NCBI RefSeq assembly: GCF_001039355.2
Contig: NW_019775984.1
Location: forward strand, 19,287 to 83,286
Length of the DNA stretch: 64,000 bases
Direction: 5' to 3'
From: Lingula anatina
Lineage: Eukaryota; Brachiopoda; Lingulata; Lingulida; Lingulidae
Shown here: piece after piece, positions 11,425 through 22,719 of the stretch
Numbering within the stretch: position 1 is the stretch's first letter
Layout: every line of letters starts with the position of its first letter
The notes under the pieces: model-generated
The model's database searches: none
What the model was told of the DNA's origin: nothing
What the model saw: the letters and a program-made list of their open reading frames with translations, nothing else
Position numbers and translations under genes: made by a program

Positions 11425-11640
11425 TTACGGTTCTGACTCGCATGCCATGCCACATAACAAGGAGACAGCCATGTCCGAAGGTCTTGTTAATAAAGGATCC
11501 CCGCATTTCTAAAGCACGGCATCTTTTCCTCGAGGTACAGTAGCAGTAGCATTAAGAGGAAGTCAATGACTGAGCATGTGGAAGCGTAGGCTACAAGCAA
11601 ACCGCAGCCAGCAATCGCTTACTCCAACGCAAGACAAAGA
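11425..11640 (+). pseudogene. Second relic of the membrane-family linker region
   Basis: It aligns with 1656-1880 and with 24740-24930 in copy 3. Examples are GGTTCTGACTCGCATG, the GGAGACAGCCATGTC block and GCATCTTTTCC. Frames are broken. The flank that follows (11725-12084) is the same as that after relic 1. Confidence 0.7.
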
Positions 11641-11724
11641 GCAATAAATTATATAATATATAATTTATCAATCGGATAAAAGCTCACAAAGTTTTAGGGC
11701 CAATTTATTCCTATCCGAGTCCCC

Positions 11725-12084
11725 GCGGCAACATTACTGCTTTTAATAATAAAATGTTTATCAATACCATGAAACAGATTGATTTTTATTTCAAAATGGT
11801 CGAATACTTAGAATTTAAGTTTCATACCGCACCTTTACATAGAGCTGATTCTCTTGAGTTTAAGGCCGATGAAATTAAATTCCACTTAATGAAAACTACA
11901 ATTCAAAAATGCACTTATTATATTTATAATAATATTATCAATTATTACATTTCCATCGCTTAAATGCACCCATTAGATCTCTAGCCCAATCTATTTAGCT
12001 TGATATTGTTTTTGACGGTTTCTTCTCTATCGCATTTCACATTAAATCACACCTGCTGCATTCTGGTTAATATGAAATTATTTA
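11725..12084. repeat. Segmental-duplication flank, copy B (left part)
   Basis: Matches 1955-2290. The match breaks at 12085 where a Tc1-like transposon is inserted, and resumes at 15406. Confidence 0.7.
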
Positions 12085-12268
12085 TACACACACTGGACAA
12101 TAGAAGTGTCACCCCCTCAATCAGAGTAATAAATGTAGGCAGATCTTGGGTAGTTATAATGCCTGGTCTACTTATAATGTGACTAATGAGTATAAAACCG
12201 CTATACCATGGAATTGTACTGTTGGTCTTGTACATGTACAGCAAATGTTATTCCTGTCTTCCTCCAAT

Positions 12269-13226
12269 ATGACAAGATACAGGCAATTATGTAACGGTTA
12301 TAGGCGTCAAGTTATTAACCTGAAGAGGCGGAATATAAGCAATGTCAGAATATCGATACAATTGAATTGTTCAGTCTGAACCGTGCAGAGGGTCTGGTCT
12401 CGGTATAGAAACACTGGATCAAGAGACAAATTGCCTCTGCTGGGTCGTCCAAGAAAAACTACTGGCCGTGAAGACCGATTTTGATGTCCAGGTTGTCAAA
12501 GTTCGACGCTGCTTGTCAGTTGACAACACAGTGGAACAATCTCACACATTAGAATGTGTCTGTGAAAATTGCTAGGCGTCGGTTACATGCTCAGAGAGTG
12601 TGTAGCAGGGTAGCAAGACTGAAACCTCTTATATCGTTACAAAACAGGCAACGTAGAGTGAACTAGAGTCAACAGGATCTGGAACTGGACAGTCCATGAC
12701 AATTGGTGCTATTAATTTTTTTCGGATGAGTGTCGCTTTGGTCTGACTTCTGATGACAGACGGGTACGATGCTGGCGAACTGCTGGTAAAGCATTTGAAC
12801 CACATGCACTGAATTTTCGAACCCGGAGCAGCATATTTATCATGGGGTGGGGCTGCATCAGCATCCATGGCGTGGCCGAATTGATAGTGGTTAATGGAAA
12901 CATGAATCACTAGAAATATATTGATGTTTTGGAGTCAGGCTTGCTACCATCTATTACTAACATGTTTAGTGACAGGAATTATCCATTTGTTAACCAGGAT
13001 GACAATGCTCCTTGTCACAGGCCCAGAGCAGTTGATGATTGGTTTGACCAACAGGACATTTGCAGGGTGATGTGGCCTGCCCACAGTCCGGATGCAAACA
13101 TAATAGAAAATGCGTGGAATGATATGTCAAAACTTTTGACAAATGCCCGTCTTACCAGCAGAGAAACTCTGTTATATTCAGTGTTTCATGCTTGGGACAG
13201 CATAAGCCCTGAACGCATCAGACAAT
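12269..13226 (+). pseudogene. Tc1-type transposase pseudogene, main part
   Basis: The cut-and-paste transposase of the surrounding element. The ATG at 12269 opens a helix-turn-helix region, followed after a frame break by GRPRKTTGREDR, a typical Tc1 DNA-binding motif (about 12440-12480). The DDE domain is open from 12929: the second Asp is in NQDDNAPCH and the Glu in IIENAWN, with 34 residues between them (DD34E). The motif MWPAHSPDANIIENAW is characteristic. Several stops and shifts lie between 12380 and 12928, so it is inactive. The C-terminus is displaced to 15162-15229 by the nested transposon. Confidence 0.85.
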
Positions 13227-13371
13227 AGAGCGTTTTCCACGAAATCATGAGCATGCGCAGTTCGCGCCATTTTGTGCGGGACTGTTTCTCAGGGGGCAAG
13301 AGTAGAAGGGGCCTTCATGGACGGCTGTCACGATGTATTAGTAGATCTCCCGCTCTTTGCGTTTATCGGTA

Positions 13372-13729
13372 ATGGGTGGTCATGACAACTGCTGTGTGTA
13401 TAACTGCAGCCATCGGAGAGGTAGAAAAGACAATGTTTGTAGTTTTTATTTTATTTTATTTTATTTTTTTATTATTTATTTTTTTATTTCCAAAGGACAG
13501 TCGTTCGACATTGCTATGGATTAGTGCCGCTGGTCGTGCGAACATTTCATTGAAAGATATAACTGACAACTTCAAAGTCTGTGGCTGTCACTTCCAATCC
13601 GGGAAGCCAAACAGGAAAGATAGTATGTCTATTGATGCAGTTCCATCAGCTGATTTACCAAAGTCACGCAAAACGGCTAAACAGTATTTCAAGTGCGACG
13701 TGGGTCGAAGCGCCGGAGATTATGACTAG
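13372..13729 (+). pseudogene. THAP zinc-finger fragment of the ISL2EU-like element
   Basis: From the ATG at 13372 the frame gives a THAP start, with CCVYNCSHRRGRKDN (two zinc Cys). After a T-rich run, a second frame gives FPKDSRSTLLW, then VCGCHFQSGKP with the C-x2-H zinc pair. THAP domains bind transposon ends. The T/A-rich stretch (about 13441-13488) splits the domain and shifts the frame, so no normal THAP protein can be made. No transposase core follows. Confidence 0.7.
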
Positions 13730-14459
13730 AAAAATTATATTGAAGAAGCTAATCACAGCAAATTTACTTTCTTTACGTTTTATTAAAAAAAATAAAACTG
13801 AGTATAAAAATATTATCACAAAGACATATTTGATTTGTTCACCGCTGAGCTGTTGCAAGTCCAAGTTTGCAAATAAATTACTGCACTAGTAAATGCACTA
13901 GCATCGTGCCATCTTCCAATTAAAATTAATCTAAAAAAGCTGCACATTAACACCTGAGTAAAATAAAACCAACCTACATGGGAAATGTAATTTAAAGCAC
14001 CATCATCTGAGACCAAGTTATAATTAAAAACATAACTATATCACAATGTAATTAAATATCCATTGCACTGCTAAATACATAAAATATATACAAATTGCAC
14101 TTGAATCCTGCATCAACTGATCAATAAGATAAAAATCCAGTCTAAAAAGATGAAAGTTCACTCCTGAGAACCATTTCCATTCTACTGTATTCCGGTAAAG
14201 CCTATATAATAGCACCATCTAATACAACCATATTTTAAAACCTTTACTTTATCACAGTGTTATTTAATATCTATATCCATGTTAAATACACAAAAGAAAA
14301 AATATTTTCAAAAAAAAGAAAAAAAAAGGACTATTATCATGCAAGGATTATTATAACAGCATGATAATAAAACACTAAAGATTTTCACAACCCAAGATCA
14401 CAATGCAGAATAATATTGCACATATTCTCAGTTTGGTATTAAATGCATGTATAGAATAA

Positions 14460-15074
14460 AGCTTGAATTTTTGAATAAAAAAAATGAAAAAGAAAAATGT
14501 TTAATAGTAGCGTACACCAACTCTGTCAAAATGAATGTCTTGTAAAAACTGGTCAGTTTAGGAACCACAGATGCCCAATGAACAGCATCAAACAGAACAG
14601 ATTCAATGAAGAGATCCTTCTCTGTGCACAAAACAAAATCATACTCATGAATGTTGTACACAGCCATTTGACCCTGGACTTGAGTGAAGTACATGTAGAT
14701 ATGTTTCTGATTCAAATATGGCCTGTTGTTTTCGTCTAGCTTTAAACATGACAGTTTTCTGGTGACACAGAGTGGTCCACTAAAGCTGTTGTGTAGATTT
14801 TCTGCACATATCCATCTTGAAAATACCGATAAGCTTTCAGACTGTTGAATGCCCGCACACATTTCTTATCGTATGTCCTATCCTTGCTGTCTATGAGATA
14901 CGTTTTCAGTTCTTTCTTGGAAAAGTCATCAGGTACGTCTGTTAAATTTCTATTCCAAGTACTTGCATAAATGTGTTTTCGAAAAAATTCAGGTGTTATC
15001 ATGTTACAAATCCTTGAAAATTCAAATCGAAACGAGCACTCGTCGATATGGCGTCCGTCGTGCACACCCTGCAC
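14460..15074 (-). pseudogene. YqaJ-type nuclease fragments of the ISL2EU-like element
   Basis: A minus-strand frame from about 15074 to 14742 carries the motif FNSLKAYRYFQDGYVQ, as seen in N-terminal regions of YqaJ-domain transposon proteins. A second frame (about 14670-14500) carries YDFVLCTEKDLFIE and VPKLTSFYKTFILTEL, which resemble the end of a YqaJ nuclease domain. The catalytic middle is missing, so this is a deletion derivative. Assignment is by motif resemblance from memory. Confidence 0.55.
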
Positions 15075-15161
15075 TTGCCCCTTGAAGCTTCAAATCCCGC
15101 AAAATCTCGTGTTCTCACGGAAAATTTAGCGGAAGTCACGTGACGGTGGAAAACACTGTAT

Positions 15162-15229
15162 TAAATGAATCCTTGCCTCGTAGACTGGCACCTATCATTA
15201 GGTCACGTGGCTATGCCACTAAGTATTAA
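15162..15229 (+). pseudogene. Displaced C-terminus of the Tc1-type transposase
   Basis: It continues the frame interrupted at 13226. The residues LNESLPRRLAPIIRSRGYAT are typical of a Tc1 transposase C-terminus, ending at the TAA at 15227-15229. It confirms both the boundaries and the order of the nested insertion. Confidence 0.85.
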
Positions 15230-15405
15230 TTTTGGACTTGAAACTGCATATTTTGGTAGAATGTATATTTTGTTCTCATTTTGTGATTTTTTAAAAAATG
15301 TGATGTTAATAAAATGATACCAGGAGCATATCATTCCACAGTCATTTATCTCCCGCATAGTACTGGTTCATCAGTAGGGGTGACACATCTATTGTCCAGT
15401 GTGTG

Positions 15406-16280
15406 TATGTGAGACTGCCATTCTGTAGAGTGTGAATAGTCTGCCGTTTTATAGGTGCACGGTGGTCAGATTGTTAGTTAAGCTGTCCAGAACGCGTTAT
15501 TTTTAGCCCAAAGACAAAGTTAAATATGAATGTGCCACGACATATTACTATATATACAGACTTGACATTTAATATGGAATATTTTTTTCGAAATAATTTT
15601 TTATCAGATTTTTCCTATTTTGCTGACTGATAAATGAAAATAAGGATTAAAATCGTGTTTTAATAACTTTAAATTATCTCTTTGATGTCATTGTGACATC
15701 AGTTCATTAATGGAATTCGCCAGAGAAGCAAACAAAAAGACATTGCCTATTCTATGTCATACGACTCCCATTAAAAGAGAGATTTTGGATCTCCATATTT
15801 TCCAAATTATCGTCTGTAAAAGGGTAATACGCTCCACAAAAGACCCTCATGTCAGTTGCTAGTCACAGTAATGGTCGTTGTTACGCCTGGCCTCTTCGTG
15901 GCTGTTGCCAGGGCTCTCAAGGGCAAGGCATTTCTTGGGGGTAGGTTTTTAGAGTTCAATCTGGATTAGCATTCCAGGCATCGGTCTAAAATTGTCCAAT
16001 CTGGTCCAGTTTTGTTGTAGGNAAATTCTTCTATGCAGTAGTTGCCGAAATATGGATACTTTTTTGACAGAACCAAGCTTTGCCTAAGCCAAGCTTTGAT
16101 CAGCCCAAAGGAACACTACCCAATTAAATCACTGTAAATTACATACTGTAGCAGCGCAACAGGCATGAAAGTCAGTTAATTGGTAGTAACACACCTGACT
16201 GCACACTTTTACATTCACAAATCTTATATGAGATCGGAGTTTTTTGAAAAAAGAACGTATTTTTATCTAGGTATACCTTC
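15406..16280. repeat. Segmental-duplication flank, copy B (right part), then intergenic sequence
   Basis: Positions 15406-15545 continue the flank seen at 2290-2425. From about 15546 to 16280 I see no gene. A contig join (n) is at 16022. Confidence 0.55.
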
Positions 16281-16289
16281 GAAACTAAA

Positions 16290-17363
16290 ATATTCCATAT
16301 TAAATGTCAAGTCTGTATTATTGGGAGAGAGGGTTAGACTTAAAATATTGGTCTTCCAGAAGAACATTCCTTCTGAAACAAGTTTCTGGCCATGGACATT
16401 AAGAGATGATACTTCAGTTGTAAAAAACGTAGCTCTATATCTTACACTAATAATTATAAACAAAATAACATCAAACGTGCTTAGTTGCTTTTGTATGCAA
16501 ATAGTTGACTGGGTAGACAATGAGCACAGATAACTGACATTCGGAGAAAATACTTGACAAGGGTTAGAGAAGAAAAAATCGCTTCTTTGAGCATACTTGC
16601 ACGTTTTATATTGTAAAATGTAGAGGGGTGAGGGTGAATAATGCCTGAAGACAGTACATTGCTAAGCCCACTGGCTCACCCGCATGCGCACACACATATA
16701 CACACACAGACACTTAATCAGCGTTTAACAAAAATGCGTTAAGAGACTGAGTCTGATTTCAGCTGAGGATATTGTATGAAGCTCCGTCTATGGTTGTCGT
16801 ATGTTTTTCATTTCTTTTTTGTTGCCCATTTCTAAAGGATCGATATTGTAGTGTAGGCCAATTCAAAAATACAATGTCAACGCTATGCAGACAACACGAA
16901 TATAAACCAAGCGTTAAGTTGTTTACTTAATATTGAACATAAGTGCTGTTTTAACAATACGACTATAAATTAAGCGTTAGGTTGCTTACTCAAATATCAA
17001 CAAAAAGTGCTGTTTGGCTCACTTGATGTTTACTCGCCGTTTGGAAGGTAAAGCAAACGCAGTGACATTACCGAACAATCACTCCGGTTTTTGTAGACGT
17101 TCAGTGGAGACATCTTAAAGTACTTGTGGAACTGTTTAGCCGACGAAAAAAATACTAGTAGATGGTGTGTGGACTATTGTGAATGTCAAAACTGTACTCT
17201 TCAGGTTTGGTTATGTGTAATTTGTTCTGAAGCGGATAACCATCTTACATTGTTCATTTTTTAGGTTTTATAGATACCGTGTCTCATGATTTTGCTGCAT
17301 ATTACAGTGAACGATTGTCGGGTGTCATTAAAAAAAAAGTAACTGTCTGTCATCTGTCTACAG
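16290..17363 (+). promoter_or_regulatory. 5' flank of family copy 2
   Basis: Matches the flank of copy 1 at 3630-4533, so it has been kept in both units and probably includes promoter and 5' untranslated sequence. A short internal duplication lies near 16895-17010. The coding exon begins after a splice acceptor (CTGTCTACAG, ending at 17363). Confidence 0.45.
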
Positions 17364-19711
17364 ATCCTGCCACCACCCAGACCAAAATGGAGGTGAAAAT
17401 AGCTAAAGTATTTCTAATATTGGTGGTATTTCAATTTAACTTCGCCAAAACACAGGCTGAAGACATCCTCCCAAACGAAAACTGTCTAGACATTTTGCTT
17501 CATTCTAACTGTCAGTTGAACATTACGGAAGAGAGTACACGACTTATCAACGGAAACTTGTCTAATCCCAAAACCACCTTTTTTCGCTTGAATCCCATAG
17601 TTCGACCATATTACAGTGATGAATTCTGGCGTACTGAAAACAGAAGTGATGAAATTGGGAAATATTTCTGGGTTTGGGCTGATGACGACATTGGACGACA
17701 GTACCTGCACCTGGATTACAATTTCGTGGAGATGTCCTTGTGGACTCTTTCACCTGGTGTAGGTAAAATTAATATAGACTTACATGAGGTACAAAAAGGA
17801 TGTTGGGTTGCCTTAAACGCGACTGAGCAATTCTGCATCTTAGCATCACTGTTTTTGGAAACAATTCATGAAATGGCTGGTACACAACATCGCCTACAGG
17901 ACAGTGTTATTTGCTATACTAAGACGGATTTGAACAACCTACTAGCAACAGCTTACAAGGACAGTAGTTACCAGTGCGCAGATATCTCCAATGTTACAAA
18001 TTTAAATTTTTCATTGGAAGATACTGGTACTAGACTAATGAATTTCCACGCTTTAAAATATACAATCGAATGTATTGCGGTATTCCTTTTACCATTGTTT
18101 TCCGTCTTGTTTTTTCCAGAGATATTAACTGCACGATGTTCTCAAAAATTGCAAGCTAACATGAAAAACTTCGAGGTAAATAGCTCTAAAGCACAAACGC
18201 CTTTAAGTGATTTTTTTTCGCCTGGCAACCGAATGTTTGCCGTTCTAGCGATGTGTATTATCATCTACCCTGTGGCTAATATAGCTCTATTTTATCAGTA
18301 TTCCATCGATATAATTTATTATAAAGATTACACAAAAAATTATACTATCGCCCTGCCTCTTATGTGTCTATTATTTGTACTGTACATATTAACTTCGTTG
18401 TATTCCGCTATGCTACCGGTAATTGAATTTGAGGAATGCAAACAAAAAAATGAATACACTGCAAATATAAGGTTCAATACCATACGGCGCATATTGAGAC
18501 TCCAGTCAAAAACTCAAAACATAGACTGTACAATGAGCTGTTATTTAGGTGATTATATTTCCCTTGAAAATAACATGAGAAAAAGCTTGTTAGGTGCAAT
18601 AGATTTGCTGAAAGATTTGAAAGAGGATTTAAGATCACGTTTAAAACCTAAAAATGCGCCCTTGACTTTGTTAAGACTACTTGGAGGACTATTAGTTATC
18701 CCTATAGGCACTGCGCCTCTAATCACTGCAGTGTTCGGGGGATCGATTCCTGTACAAATCAATGCTGAAACCAAACTTCGCCCATATTTGACATTGACAG
18801 TGAACAGCTTGGATGCAATTACCATGCTTTGTTTTGTGGCGTCTGCGAGTATCTGGCTGTCAATAGTAACAATGACTTTGACTGGTGCCGTCATAAATTA
18901 CGACATCGTGCTCCCGTACTTTATATTGGCTCTATCCATCCTTTATTACGTCTGCCATCCGTTTTTTGCTTTGCAAGAAAACTACCTTGTATTGAAAGAC
19001 ATTGTATTTAAAGAATGCTCATCACGTGGTCCGAAGTACATGAAACATGTTCCAGTCAACACAGACTGTTCCGACTCAAGTGCTGTACCACACAATAAGG
19101 TCGCACCCCGGGAGCGTGTATGCCAGAGTGACGGATCCTCACTTTCAAGAACGGTATCTGTGGATCCTAATGGTGCTGCAGATGATAACGCTACCATTAG
19201 CTCACAGTCTCCAACCCCGGAACAAAACATTGAACAAAACTTTCAACAAAGCACTGAGGAGGAAATCGGTGACGCAGAAAACGTACAAGCAACCGGAAGC
19301 AGACAATCGCTATCTCCAGAGCAAGACAATGAACAAACCGTTCTGTTATACAAATCAGATGACAGCGGTAGGGAGAGCATCCCTAAAGCCTTGTGGGTGT
19401 CCATTTATAAAAAGCTTCTTCCCCTTGATGAGTGCTTAGCAAAGGCAGGCGTTACCTCAGTCGCAGCAGTCCTCATTGCAATTTTTTTGATGTTAACATT
19501 TGCAGATTTCCGTGACGTTTCGAAATTACAACTCAGCGGTCAGGCGATCACTTCGTTTATTACTGCGTCCATTCCGAAACTTGTTTTGAGCTTTATCAAC
19601 ACTGAAGGTAGCAAACAAGCTCTTAAGCGTAGTTGGGAGGTTACTGTCCGTGAAACTGTAAATAGATATATAAAAGACAACGAGATTCCCAACGAAATAA
19701 GTGTAGAGTAA
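17364..19711 (+). CDS. Unknown multi-pass membrane protein family, copy 2 (intact)
   Basis: I do not recognise this family. The likely start is the ATG at 17387, just after a splice acceptor ending at 17363, giving 774 residues. Residues 1-25 form a signal peptide. Residues 26-222 are an ectodomain with several N-glycosylation sites, about eight Cys and the family motif LNPIVRPYYSDEFWR (68-82). Membrane segments are near 226-247, 283-305, 320-345, 428-452, 478-500 and 505-525. The motif HPFFALQENYLVLKDIVFKE (524-543) ends this block. A polar linker rich in Ser, Pro, Glu and Gln follows to about 665. Then come IPKALWVSIYKKLLPLDE, a last membrane segment (about 695-713) and a charged tail ending KDNEIPNE. 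No catalytic motif is seen. A receptor, channel or scaffold role is possible but unproven. The body is one long exon. Confidence 0.8.
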
Positions 19712-19779
19712 CTTTTTTTCCGTTCTTATAATGTCATACGCATGTCTCTTGTTTTAGCATTTTGTCATGAATAACTGAA

Positions 19780-21279
19780 GGACTATTGTTATTCTGTGAG
19801 ACAATTTGGTAAAATGTTGCCCTCACAGTTATTATTATTATTATTATTATTACACGGAAAGTTGCCACCTACCAAGAGCTTCCCAAGTATTATGGCGTAG
19901 TTGTTGGCGTAGTTGCTTAAAAAAAGAAAAAAAAAAAAAAACTCGCCGTCATAGGATAGAACTTCACAATTTCTAGAGAAGAATACCAAAATAATTATCT
20001 GTGAATATCTTGTCCAAGATTTTCCTTCTGTAGTCCTGGAAGAAGATTGTGTATATAGCCATAATTCTTTACTTAAGGTTAAATGAGGTCGGGACTTTCC
20101 ACCCATTTTTTATCACTCTTCCGACTCTTTTTATTGTATGATAAACTTATTAAAAGGTGTATCATTTATGTATAACCAGTGTTACTGTTTGGTTGCACTA
20201 GAACTAATGCTTGTTGGGCATTTTCTTTACATGTACATATTCTAATCAATGTTTCTTCTTGTAATGTTTTATCATTGATCATATGCAGGCCTATACCTCT
20301 TCATGAAAACAATGGGATAGTTGATTATTTTTCTACAATTAAAGCTGAATAATATTGTTTTGATATTGATTCAAACTTACTTTTTGGTTTATGTAAGGAA
20401 TCAGTGTTAGTGAAGAACTGCCGATGTTTACATTATTCTTCACCCTTCAAGGACACCGATTGTAAATACTATGAAATGCTGCTAAATTTAAATAATATAT
20501 AAGAAGTAATTCAGTTCTACTGTGTTGTTTTAATACTCAAGCACAAACAAATAAAAGCTCAAATGCCAGATATCATCATATAGTGAAATGCATTAAAACA
20601 TAGAATTCTCACTGAATCACACCTGTTCAGGTTAATATGAAATTATTTACATGTGTAACTGACAGTTTGAGAGCGTGTGAATAGTCTTCCGTTTTAAAAG
20701 TGATCTAAATGTATGAGATGTATGAGACTGATGTATGAGACTGGTCATTTTAATGGAATAGAATATATTCCATCTTATTTGTTCGAAGGGTGCGCATAAT
20801 GATGAGACGGTGAGTTAGGAAATGATGTAATATATCCAGGGAATGTGCTTTTTTTAATTGAAAGAGAAGGGCGCATGGTGCCTGACTATTCCAATCGCTG
20901 CCCCCCCCCCCCCTTTCAGGGATAAAAAGGCGGTCTCATAACAAATATGTGATACATGTTTATAGGCAAATACTTGGCTATGGCAGAAACAGAGCACAGG
21001 ATCTGCACTGATTTTTATCTCTCTTTACTCGACAAGCTTGCATTTTAAAAGACATCTAATTAAGAGAAATAAATGGGTTTGGTTATCTTCTGCCTCTGTG
21101 TGATCCCCACCCCCAACTACCCACTCTTTCTCCTGTTGCATGAAGAAAAAAATGTGTAAATCTCTCAGGCTAGCAGGAGTATTGGCGTATGCAGCTTGTC
21201 AGCCATTTTCATATCGTCTGTTTTTACTTTGTTAGTTTTTTTTTTCTGCATACCGGCCTATTATTTTAAATCGATTTCT
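19780..21279. other. 3' flank of copy 2, no gene
   Basis: The first part resembles the 3' flank of copy 1. It holds an (ATT)n run at about 19829-19851, an A-rich run at about 19920-19940, a possible polyadenylation signal (AATAAAA, about 20550) and a C14 run at about 20901-20914. A short piece near 20600-20700 is related to the 1955-2425 flank. No coding sequence is supported. Confidence 0.45.
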
Positions 21280-21287
21280 CCTTAGTG

Positions 21288-21905
21288 CACCCTGAGCTTC
21301 AGAGCTAATTAACTTGACACTAACCTTTTCACTGTAGCCTGTCTCCATCGTGTCAAGTAACCTCTGACGAAAATAGTTTGACCTATTTTATATAAGCCAA
21401 TCGAATCCATGTTTCAAAATTTTTCACCAAAGTTTGGTGAAAACGCTGATTGGTTGATCGTCAATCGGCAATCCTCGGCTGATTCCGCAAGCTCCATACT
21501 AACAACACAGTTATTGTCGAGTGCGGAGACATCCGAGTAGTTCCGAGTGGTTCCGAGTGCATAACCGTACACAAAGAAAGCATGGAGTATATCGGAATTG
21601 AAACCAGAGCAGTATGATACCCTGCATCATTATCTACTGAGGGATGATGTATTTTGCGTGCTGCCCACAGGTTACGGCAAGTCCCTGATATTCAGCCTTA
21701 TCTTTGATTGGTCCGGATTTGAACAAAGCGCGCTTTGACTCGTTCGCGTTCATTGGCTAGATCGTTCAATGAGTCATTGAGTGCGGGCTTTAAATTTGAT
21801 TGGCGGGCGGCGGGGGCACTCGAATCTGGTCAGAGGTTACTTGACACGATGGAGATAGGCTACAGTGAAAAGGTTAGTGTCAAGTTAGCTCTGAAGCTCA
21901 GGGTG
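21288..21905. mobile_element. 618-bp TIR element carrying a helicase gene fragment
   Basis: Inverted terminal repeats of about 80 bp begin CACCCTGAGCTTCAGAGCTA. A perfect 8-bp target duplication CCTTAGTG flanks the element (21280-21287 and 21906-21913). An 8-bp duplication fits hAT or P-type transposases; the CACCC end does not settle which. The interior is unique sequence with a short coding match to a RecQ-like helicase, so it appears to have captured a host gene piece. Confidence 0.8.
21586..21711 (+). pseudogene. Captured RecQ-like helicase N-terminal fragment
   Basis: The frame containing GAATTG at 21595 reads ELKPEQYDTL, then LLRDDVFCVLPTGYGKSLIF. This is the Q-motif region followed by a Walker A (motif I) loop of an SF2/RecQ-type DNA helicase. 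The frame closes shortly afterwards and no later helicase motif follows. It lies entirely between the inverted repeats of the TIR element, so it is cargo and not a gene. Confidence 0.7.
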
Positions 21906-22082
21906 CCTTAGTGAGGCTAACAACGTAAATATTAAAATCTATATTTAAGGTCAACCGTGCTAATTTTCGACAGCAATTATTGACATCAATTATTGACATC
22001 AAAACCAAAGCGAAGGTACATTGTCACCTTATAAACGGTGGGTCTGTTGTGGTGAAATAACGAGAATACCTTGCTGCTTCTC

Positions 22083-22525
22083 TTGACATAGCGAGACAAT
22101 ACTCCAGTCTAGGACAAAGTACGTACAGGTATTTGAACATTCTCATATTACAGATCAAGATTGTCCTTTTTGCTATATATGGCTGAAAATTTTACAGAGT
22201 ACAGTGTACACAAGCGATTTATACCACACCTGAGATATTTCCATTCTCCATATTCAAATGAGAAACCAAGTTTCGTGTTTGTATTTAAAGGTTGGAAATT
22301 AAAATCTCGAGAGTTGCCTTTATCAAATTTTATTTAAAACGTTTTGTCTCCCACACTTGTGCAATCGTGTGTGAGGAACAAATAGAAACACGGTGAAAGG
22401 ACACATACTTGAGGCATTATACTGATTTTAAAAGTGAGATTATGAGATAAAGAACCAACGTCAACTGTTTTTTTTTCTAACTAGAAAATCTAAAATCTCA
22501 TAAAAACAAAGTTTCAAATGATGTT
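22083..22525. repeat. Segmental-duplication flank shared with 9403-10025
   Basis: Collinear match to 9403-10025, without the 174-bp MITE. It marks the right end of the second duplicated unit as far as I can follow it. Confidence 0.7.
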
Positions 22526-22639
22526 TACATATAATCCTAGCACAATAGCGTCCAAAGCAGGACTATAGTCTATTAAATATATTTCGAGTTTTTATTCTCT
22601 GCACCGTCAGTGCAGTGCAGTGTATAAATTTCAGATGAA

Positions 22640-22718
22640 AGCATTAACTTTCCTGTTTGCACGATAGGGAAATGGAAAACATTAACTTTCCTGTTTGCAC
22701 GATAGGGAAATGGAAAAT
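22640..22718. repeat. Tandem 38-bp duplication
   Basis: The unit containing AACTTTCCTGTTTGCACG and ATAGGGAAATGGAAAA occurs twice head to tail. Confidence 0.85.
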
Positions 22719-22719
22719 G

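Larger units (their letters stand above)
13227..15159. mobile_element. ISL2EU-like DNA transposon nested in the Tc1 transposase
   Basis: Boundaries are set by inverted ends AGAGCGTTTTCCACG (13227) and the complement of ACAGTGTTTTCCACC (to 15159), 12 of 15 bases alike. A 2-bp AT target duplication flanks it (13225-13226 and 15160-15161). It carries a broken THAP domain on the plus strand and YqaJ-nuclease-like fragments on the minus strand. From memory, THAP plus YqaJ with AT duplications is the ISL2EU pattern. The DDE core appears deleted. Removing the element and one AT leaves the host transposase frame open across the site. Confidence 0.7.
12087..15405 (+). mobile_element. Tc1/mariner-type transposon, decayed, carrying a nested element
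   Basis: The ends are inverted repeats of about 31 bp starting CACACACTGGACAATAGA at 12087, with the complement ending at 15405. TA is present on both sides (12085-12086 and 15406-15407). The undisrupted flank at about 20636 shows what the site looked like before insertion. Inside are a Tc1-type transposase pseudogene and, within that, a 1933-bp second transposon. Removing the inner element would leave about 1.38 kb, close to normal Tc1 size. Confidence 0.85.

Noticed and set aside
17272-17295. Similarity of GATACCGTGTCTCATGAT to the arm of the 859-bp TIR element (about 10212-10235)
   Set aside because: Too short and gapped to claim a shared origin.
17279-17386. 36-residue N-terminal extension of family copy 2
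   Set aside because: It precedes a splice acceptor, does not begin with ATG and lies upstream of a clear signal peptide; probably intron sequence.
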